Part shown: piece after piece, positions 57,361-64,000 of the stretch | Layout: the number at the start of each line of letters is the position of its first letter | Numbering within the stretch: the stretch's first letter is position 1 | Assembly: GCA_013407085.1 (NCBI GenBank) | Contig: JACCGJ010013232.1 | Location: forward strand, 1 to 64,000 | Reading direction: 5' to 3' | Source: Atriophallophorus winterbourni | Lineage: Eukaryota > Platyhelminthes > Trematoda > Plagiorchiida > Microphallidae | Length of the DNA: 64,000 nucleotides | Notes under the pieces: model-generated | The model's database searches: none | Seen by the model: only the letters and a program-made list of their open reading frames with translations | What the model was told of the DNA's origin: nothing | Translations under genes and position numbers: made by a program

Positions 57361-57823
57361 AAACTACTCTAACCGATTGCACACAAATTCCTTTGCATTA
57401 TGAATACACGATCGGTCCCAAACATATTCCAATCGATTGTTTATAAACGTTCTAACCATAATGCGAACACAAAGTGGGTTAGGGCTTCTGCATCTTCAAT
57501 GAAACAGTTGCGAGATGGGGGATCACGAACGCTATCAAGTGGATGGCATCCAGTGTTAGCCAAACATGTTTACTCACGTTCAATACAGTGACCAATAGAC
57601 GTGACTAACCTCATGGTCTGTGGGACACAAAGCCTGAGCAAACAACATGCCGTTTTAAATTGCAAAGAAACATTCATTGCATGATCGTAACTTATGTTAT
57701 ACGATTCAAACGTTTTTTTCCATATGGTTCATTCATTCTCTTCGCCCCAACTAACCTCGACGCACAAGAGGCTATAAATAAACTATTCATTACCACATTA
57801 TTTAGTTGGCATATCATGTGAAT

Positions 57824-58290
57824 CCTGATCATATTCTCTCTACCTGAAGAGCGCAAACAGCATGAAACCTTTCATGCTGTGTGTATGTTTGAAATGCATG
57901 CAAAGACGAGTTTTTGTTCAAGGTGATAGGTTTCGCTCCATCTATATGTGTATTTACATGTGCTTCAAAGGGGTTGGTCGTGTCAGCCTTATCCAACAGT
58001 AGTTTCAAAGTTCAACTTGGTTTACGATTTCTCCATAGTTTCATGGCATGTAAATCCTGATCGCGCTGTCCCTCTCTACCTGATGAATGCGAACAGTATG
58101 AGAACGAACGTGACGTATCTTTAATGGAGATGCACATAAATACAGATTTTTGCCAAAGTCCATGGGTTTAATTCCATTTACATCTGTGTTTACATGCTAT
58201 GTACAGGAACTGGTTATTCATGTCAGCCTGATTCAGCAGCTGCTTCGAAGTTCAATCTTTTGCAAAATAAAAAACCATTTTCGATTATTT
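57824..58290 (+). repeat. Diverged tandem dimer with hammerhead-like units
   Basis: Two units about 232 bp apart both start CCTGATC...CTCTCTACCTGA. Unit A has CTGAAGA, GCGCAAACAGC and GAAACC (57843-57870). Unit B has CTGATGA, ATGCGAACAGT and a damaged GAGAAC. The order and the AACAG loop resemble the retrozyme at 39474-39805. Later parts (TGTCAGCCT...CAGCAG/CAACAG...AAGTTCAA) also align between units. Probably an old copy of that family or a relative. Confidence 0.45.
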
Positions 58291-60224
58291 CCTTTTGTAT
58301 ATATCCTACAAGGTCTGCATTTTGCTGATTCGAATAAGGCACATTATTTTCCGTTGCACTAGAAAACAATACGGTGAAATAAGTTCAATATTCTGTAGAT
58401 GAGGAGAAAACATTATCAGAAGAATCGTTACGAGAAGTTGATGACCGTCAGAAATCGTCAACGCATTCGATTCACAGCTGGTCATGTGGACCATCGCAGC
58501 TGCCGTAACAGCGATTTCGTGTTTTACATATATTGGCGCTAGACATTTTACAGTTTTATTTGTTTTTATATGATTGCTTTTCTCTTTGACATGATATGAT
58601 TTAGACCGTGGTAGCTTCCTGTATAATGGCTCACCTGAAAGTGCCTATAAGATATAAAATTCAATATCTTCCCCTTTCATGAAGACCACGTTTCCACATG
58701 GGTCGGACTAAAGATATGAAACGCAGGAATCGTTTATTCTTTGTTAAAGCATTAAAGGTTTAATCAGAAGAACACTGAAGGGAAGTTCCCGCTTATTACA
58801 GGCATAAACATTCTCTCCTGTACGCTATTTATGATAACAGCCGAAACCCGAAAATTAAGTAAAATTCATTCGGTAATTCGAGACTAACATTTTACTTTAT
58901 GATCAACCTAATATGAACTTAAGTTAAAGGTTCCTTTCATTCGGGAGAACGTTTTGTGAGCATTTAAAAGGGGCTAGATCTAAATTGATTTGGTAGGCCT
59001 TGAAGGCTTTTACTATCGTTACCGATTGCAGAACACGGAGCGAATCAAAATTGATTTCTCATATTTTTAATCTCAAATTCATCTTTCTACCCATTCCGGA
59101 CCTCAAAATCTCCGAACTTGGCAGTTTGTTAATATCTCGAGCAAATCGAAGAAGTTATAAAATACCCCTGATTAGAACTTTACTTTGTCACAAATAGGTA
59201 CGTTCCATTACTTCATGAACATGCTTAAACACCACTTTGAAAAAGTTATTCAAGATTTCCTCAATCTCTTGGCTCCAAAACATCGGTACCATGACCAAAC
59301 TGTTTTGTGAATGAACTTATCTCGAAAAGTTTACATGCCAATCATTACGTTATTGCTTCTATCTCCCGATTTATTAGATATCACTCTATATCGGCGTCCA
59401 TAGAAGCTCCAAATAAAGCCTTCCTTTTAATGGCCAGGACGATATTAGCGTTTGCGGTAACTGTATATGTAAGCACAATAAAAAATTACAAGGAGACTGG
59501 CAAGAAATCCGATTATTGGAGCTATCTTTAGTAGCTGAGTGTTGTGCGCTTTCACTGTTACTAGCTTGACTGATTCTTGTGTACTCAATGTGGAGCATCG
59601 GGATGCAACAACTACCCAACATATTATGTTATGTGCAGTTCTTTTCAGTGTAGTATATGTTACTTTGTATCGCCTTCAACTACTCCTCCCTAACTCTGCT
59701 TAGGTCTTCCTACACGTGGCTTATATTTTACACTCTGTGAAGTAATCCCATTAATTCAGCAAGTTCTCGTATTGTAGATGTGGAGGAGTAGTACGTCAGG
59801 TTAATCGAGAGCAAACCGCGTTTTCTGTTTGTACGTCTATTACTTTGTTTGCACAAGCTTCGATGATGCGTCCAATTTCATCCGTGAGGTCAATCCTTTT
59901 AACATTTTTCATGTTCGTCCATGAACACTACCACTCAATAGAACAATCGGTCAAACGAATTTATCACTCACATGACAAAGAATGAAACACACGCCTATCT
60001 TATGTATGCAAATTGCGTTAACACAATTCTGTCCTCATGAATGCACCTGTTGTCATTGATCTTAATTGTCCCTCGATTTCGTGCCAACCAGTTCAAGTCC
60101 TCCTCATTTTTCCGAGAATATTTTCGCTTGAACCGTTCTCATCGAATCCTTTCGTAACCCGAAATATTACGAGTTGGCGATTGTCGTCGTCGGCCTTTTC
60201 GGCGCTTGTTGTTCGTCGTTGTGC

Positions 60225-60315
60225 CGAGTGGTGCTGGGGACTCCGCTTTGTACCCAAATTCCCAAGAATCTTCATCAGGAGGAGATAGTCGCACAAAGTA
60301 AAGTCAAGTAAAGTT
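60225..60315 (+). repeat. Retroposon family 3' end
   Basis: GTGGTGCTGGGGACTCCGC, then AGGAGGAGATAGTCGCACAA and a TAAAG-type tail. Same family as 4330-4885 and 21180-21290. Confidence 0.6.
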
Positions 60316-60989
60316 GTGCCGGTGATGTTCTGCATATCACTTGCAATGTGTACTTTCCCTAATTTGGCAGACTAATTGCAATTTTAACTTACAACTGAGG
60401 GCCAAATTTCTCATTAAATTCAGGGGTATTTTTAGTTTCACTGAATGCAGATGAGAATTTCGGGAAAGTGAACTGTCTTAGTGATAAAATTTTTGTACTG
60501 TTCACTTGAACTGGTAATTGAAACTAATTATCTCCCTACACACCTGATGCGGATACGAGGCAAACAGTTGAAAAATTAATGACAGATAATTACTGACATT
60601 CGTTAGGGGTTCGCTGATTGGCACACCTAATGATTTGAATCTACAAAGCCTGGGTAATAGGGTTAAAACCGTAATCAGTTTCGATTGATGGTTCGGTTGA
60701 ATTGTTTCGTTCAAAGCCAACTGATTTTGTGTTGACCGCATTGTGTGATCACAAAACGAACCATTGGGGTAAATGCGGAATTTAATGTTTGAACAAAAGT
60801 GCATCAATATTAGCGTACTTCCTGCGAAAATCAGGGTACTATCCATCAGTCCCATTTCATTGGCTGCTATACCACTGGCTCCCATCTGGCTTCACTAATC
60901 GAGTGCCTAAACGGGGTACATAAACCCGCGAACATCAAAATGAGTTCTTTTCGGGCCAACTATATATAGGTTAAATATGTGCATACTCA

Positions 60990-61410
60990 TTTACTGGATT
61001 CAAGGATTTATGGTTAAAAAAATTATATTACTTTACAACACCACAGGATTACGGTGTGAATAAAAACATGAAAAATACAATAGTATAAAAGTAATAGAGA
61101 ATATCAAATGTAGGGCTCACGAATGTTATTCTTTTGCATATGTAAGTCCAATTCCGCTTTAAACGCCGCCAGGCAAGGAGAGTCCACCACATGTTGGGGT
61201 AGGGAATTCTAAAGAAATATAGCACGTACGGCGAAAAAATGGCGCCGACAATCAACACGGGAACTTGGAACGCAAAGGGATAAGGTATGACCGCGTGTCA
61301 CTTTCCCGTCACACAAATCAAGTAAGTGTTTTAGTGGATGTCCTTTAGTAGACACAATTCTATAGGTCAAAATAATGTCGCGTCGTATCCTCCTTTAGGT
61401 AAAGTCGCAT
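60990..61410 (-). pseudogene. LINE 3'-end fragment
   Basis: Copy of 16730-17130. The minus strand reads YFFRIPYPNMWWTLLAWRRL, a decayed form of the FFxxRxxxxWNxLP region of CR1/Jockey-type ORF2. Confidence 0.5.
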
Positions 61411-61829
61411 TCATTATCCTTGGTAACGTTACCAGAGAGAATTTTCTGTGAACTAACTATCGTGCTATTCCTAGAACTTCAAGTGCCATTCGGTTGCAGT
61501 GATCTTGGAATTCAGTGGAAATTATTTTTCAGACATGGAATGCCCAAGAATAATGATTGGATTTTTGAAGCATTATCCCGACAAACCTCTGGCAGTTTTC
61601 GTGCCATCGAGTTCATATACTCTTCATTCTTTATACACATATGTGATGCAGGACTGCCGAATATCACTTTTTCCTTTTGAAAATCGGAATCAATTATTTC
61701 CTAATGTAAGCATGGACTGATTTGGGAAGGACAGGATTCAAAAATCTGTCGAATTAGGGAGCTACCGATCTCGCGTAAGCTGATTACATCCCTGTTTGGG
61801 TAGATGGCCCTTTCACTGAAGTTACGACT

Positions 61830-62930
61830 TATGGCATGTGCTTTTTACGTAATAAGTGCAAAATAGTTAATCAGGGTAAGAACACTCGTGACGGCAAACT
61901 TTTCAACCGGAACCGTTTGGGAGCACAAAACAAGGTGCGGGGTCTGCTAGTCTGTGACCCGTTGTTTGCCGACGATACAGCCATCATTGCTCACTCCTAA
62001 AATCAGCTTCAATCGATAATGGACTGCTTTGCGTCGGAATGCAATGACTTTTGACTGAAAATCATCATGAATAAGACTGATGCTATTGTTTAATTGAATT
62101 TATCTCCTCCCATCATCACCGTGGAAATGTCAAATAGAACCAGTAAGTAATTTCGTGTATCTCGATTCAAATATTGCTGGAAAGCGCTTCCTTAACCATG
62201 CGATTAATTAACGGATTAGTAAAGTGACTGTCTCGTTGTCCCGTTTGAACTCCCGTCTTTGGGGCAACCACAAGCTAACAATGAAGAAAAAGATGGTGGT
62301 ATACAGCGCGTGCTTAGTAAATGTCTCACTATATGACTGCGAAATCTAGACCGCCAACGCAAGTCACGAGCGAATGTTGAATGTTTTCAATGTATGAATC
62401 ATCGGTGCATATTGCACATGTCGTGGATGGAAAGAGTGCCAAATGCGGAAATGGTCTCTAAAGCTGGTCACAGAACATGTTCACTCTACTGCGACAGCGT
62501 CGACTACGCTGTGGCGGTTATATCTTTAGCATGGAAAACGGTTGTATTTTAAAAGATCTATATCGAATGTCGAAATTCGAGTGTCTACATGTGCGTACTC
62601 CTTACTTGCGGTAGGAATGTGTTTTGAAAAGAGACAATAAAGCTCTGGACATTGACCTTGTCGACTGGGATGAACTTGCTCTCGACCATTCATTTTGGAC
62701 GCATAGTGTGAATCGTCATCTTCAAGCAGGGAAAGAGCAGGTTTGGCTTTCAGCTACTGACGTCAGACCGACACCATGCAAACGCTGCCAATCGACAAAG
62801 AATCGCTTATCACTATTCAATAGCTACTATTTTTTCATACCTGCTCCTCTTTCCCAAGGAATAGTCACTCTTAACTTTTTCAAGCGATTCTTGCAAACCC
62901 GATTACCCGTGGCTTTTTGTACTTGTAACT
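61830..62930 (+). pseudogene. LINE relic related to 33075-34430
   Basis: Frames alternate: PLFADDTAIIAHS (catalytic block intact), IMDCFASECNDF, LSRLNSRLWGNHKLTMKKKM and VYSACLVNVSLY. Then comes KRDNKALDIDLVDWDELALD and a damaged finger (PCKRCQSTKNRLSLFNS). It corresponds segment by segment to the better copy at 33555-34428. Multiple stops. Confidence 0.65.
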
Positions 62931-63759
62931 AGGAACTTCACGCCACTACAACAGGTAATCAATAAAAAATTGTTTCATGTGCAAGCGTAATTGACCCGCT
63001 TGCATGCAAGCATGATGCACATCAAAAATAAGGTTTAGTGAAACTGACGACAAATCTATGCACAACATAATCCCAATTAACATAAATAGCTGTCCCGACT
63101 CTTATTGCTCATACACACCAGCCCTTTCGCCACGTCTACATGAGAACATGTCATAACTTTTTTCATACAACCATATCTATTTTATACCCAGTGAGCATAA
63201 ATTGTTCAATGGATATTGAATGCCAGTCTACAGAATGACAAACCTTCAATTTAAAAGCGTTTGTTATGCTCGTTTATTTTCGTTACGAGTATAAACTCAT
63301 GGGGAATGACTATTTTCTAGGCGCAGATTGTCATCTAATTGAAAAATGCCTCATATACGGGATACGTCGATAACGAACGGTTTTTCCTTTATTTGTTCAC
63401 TCGTTTATCTACCATTCTTCAAGTGGCTATTTTTCCCTTTCACATACTTTTGCAATGTATGAGTCGCCAAATTTGTTGTGCTGTCTTCTGTATCGGACTG
63501 TACGTGTACACAACCAATACACTTTCTACCCGTCAACCGCTCTTTATTCTATCTGCGGCATTAGTGATTAGTTCATTCCCTAATATGTACGTTCCCTAAA
63601 CTTGAAGCGGCTTCACTATTCTAGTTGACACGCCAACGTCTTTCGTACGCGGAAGCTTTTTCATCAAGAGCGAAACAGTTTCATACTGGTTGCAGCATCC
63701 GTTTTTTCAATTAACCATTCAAAACTCATAATATTTCTATTGATATTACATTTTTATAG

Positions 63760-64000
63760 ATTATTCGGTCTATCAGGGACGTGTACGAAGTGTCGCTTGA
63801 AAATCGCTCCGGACGAAATGGTCATGCGGTGCCAGGATAATGTGTACCACGTGAATTGTTTCGTTTGTTTCCAATGCCAATCCCCACTCCATCCAGGCGA
63901 TAAATTTTGTCCGGTCAACGGAAGTTTATTTTGCGAGCACGAGTTTCCCCAACTTTTTGCAAACTCCTCGTCCACAAAAATAAAATTAATTGGAATTTCG
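63760..64000 (+). CDS. LMO4: LMO4-type LIM-only protein, exon 2 (LIM2), runs off the window
   Basis: The acceptor TTTTTATAG precedes position 63760; the first base completes the arginine codon left by exon 1 (DYLR|LFG). LIM2 ligands follow: C102-x2-C105, H124-x2-C127, C130-x2-C133 and C152, with E155 or H154 where the last ligand is usually aspartate. NVYHVNCFVCFQC and NGSLFCEHE are LMO4-like. The reading frame is open to the window end, so the C-terminus is not seen. Confidence 0.9.

Larger units (their letters stand above)
55840..57450 (-). mobile_element. Penelope-like element with RT and GIY-YIG, inverted repeat pieces at both sides
   Basis: Minus-strand order: an oppositely oriented terminal-repeat piece (57450-57285), the C-terminal half of the reverse transcriptase (57279-56930), the linker and GIY-YIG domain (56960-56240), then the sense terminal repeat (56240-55840). 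The architecture matches the plus-strand copy at 48593-50195. Lies in the LMO4 intron in antisense orientation to that gene. Confidence 0.8.
53321..63759. other. LMO4 intron 1, rich in mobile elements
   Basis: A 10.4-kb intron with GTAAGT and TTTTTATAG ends. It holds the PLE at 55840-57450, the decayed hammerhead dimer at 57824-58290, the retroposon 3' end at 60225-60315 and LINE relics at 60990-61410 and 61830-62930. The stretches 53321-55839, 58291-60224, 60316-60989, 61411-61829 and 62931-63759 show nothing supportable. Confidence 0.75.

Overview
The window looks like animal nuclear DNA from a flatworm, most likely a digenean fluke. The grounds are AT-rich sequence, multi-kilobase introns with GT/AG ends, a mixture of CR1-like and RTE-like LINEs, Penelope-like elements (PLEs) with GIY-YIG nucleases, and a hAT transposon. 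The species cannot be fixed from sequence alone. No tRNA, rRNA or CRISPR array was seen.

Host genes, all on the + strand: a single-exon NUDT19-type Nudix hydrolase (9718-10866); a four-exon Toll-like receptor (11043-19747) whose splice phases all agree and which encodes 825 residues with LRRs, one membrane span and a degenerate TIR domain; a set of phase-compatible exons of a gene I do not recognise (37434-37664, 41451-41669, 51135-51323); and an LMO4-type LIM-only gene whose first LIM exon (53040-53320) and second LIM exon (63760 to the window end) are separated by a 10.4 kb intron.

Mobile DNA, left to right: 1-8600 holds RTE/CR1-like LINE remains (including a nested insertion with a 10-bp target duplication), two inverted copies of a retroposon family and SINE-like copies. 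The Toll introns carry a SINE, a LINE 3' end and a PLE fragment. Region 21730-27780 holds a complete hAT transposon frame (15-bp inverted ends, 8-bp target duplication) that contains a truncated BED-type transposase gene and a CR1-like LINE; it sits beside a hammerhead ribozyme. Region 30955-32130 is a PLE with an intact GIY-YIG frame. Region 33075-34430 is a LINE relic. Regions 45850-48300 and 48593-50195 hold a reverse-strand CR1 relic and a PLE interrupted by a solo PLE terminal repeat. The LMO4 intron holds another PLE, a decayed hammerhead repeat and more LINE relics.

The most interesting signal is self-cleaving RNA. I find hammerhead cores in three sequence contexts: (a) seven copies in the terminal repeats of one PLE family; (b) a well-paired copy on the minus strand at 21789-21831; (c) a compact 332-bp insertion at 39474-39805, with a perfect 9-bp target duplication, made of two identical 91-bp hammerhead repeats 241 bp apart. 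The last has the organisation of a retrozyme, a non-autonomous element expected to yield a small circular RNA of about 241 nt. All three types share a very short self-complementary helix III (ACGT or ACCGGT).
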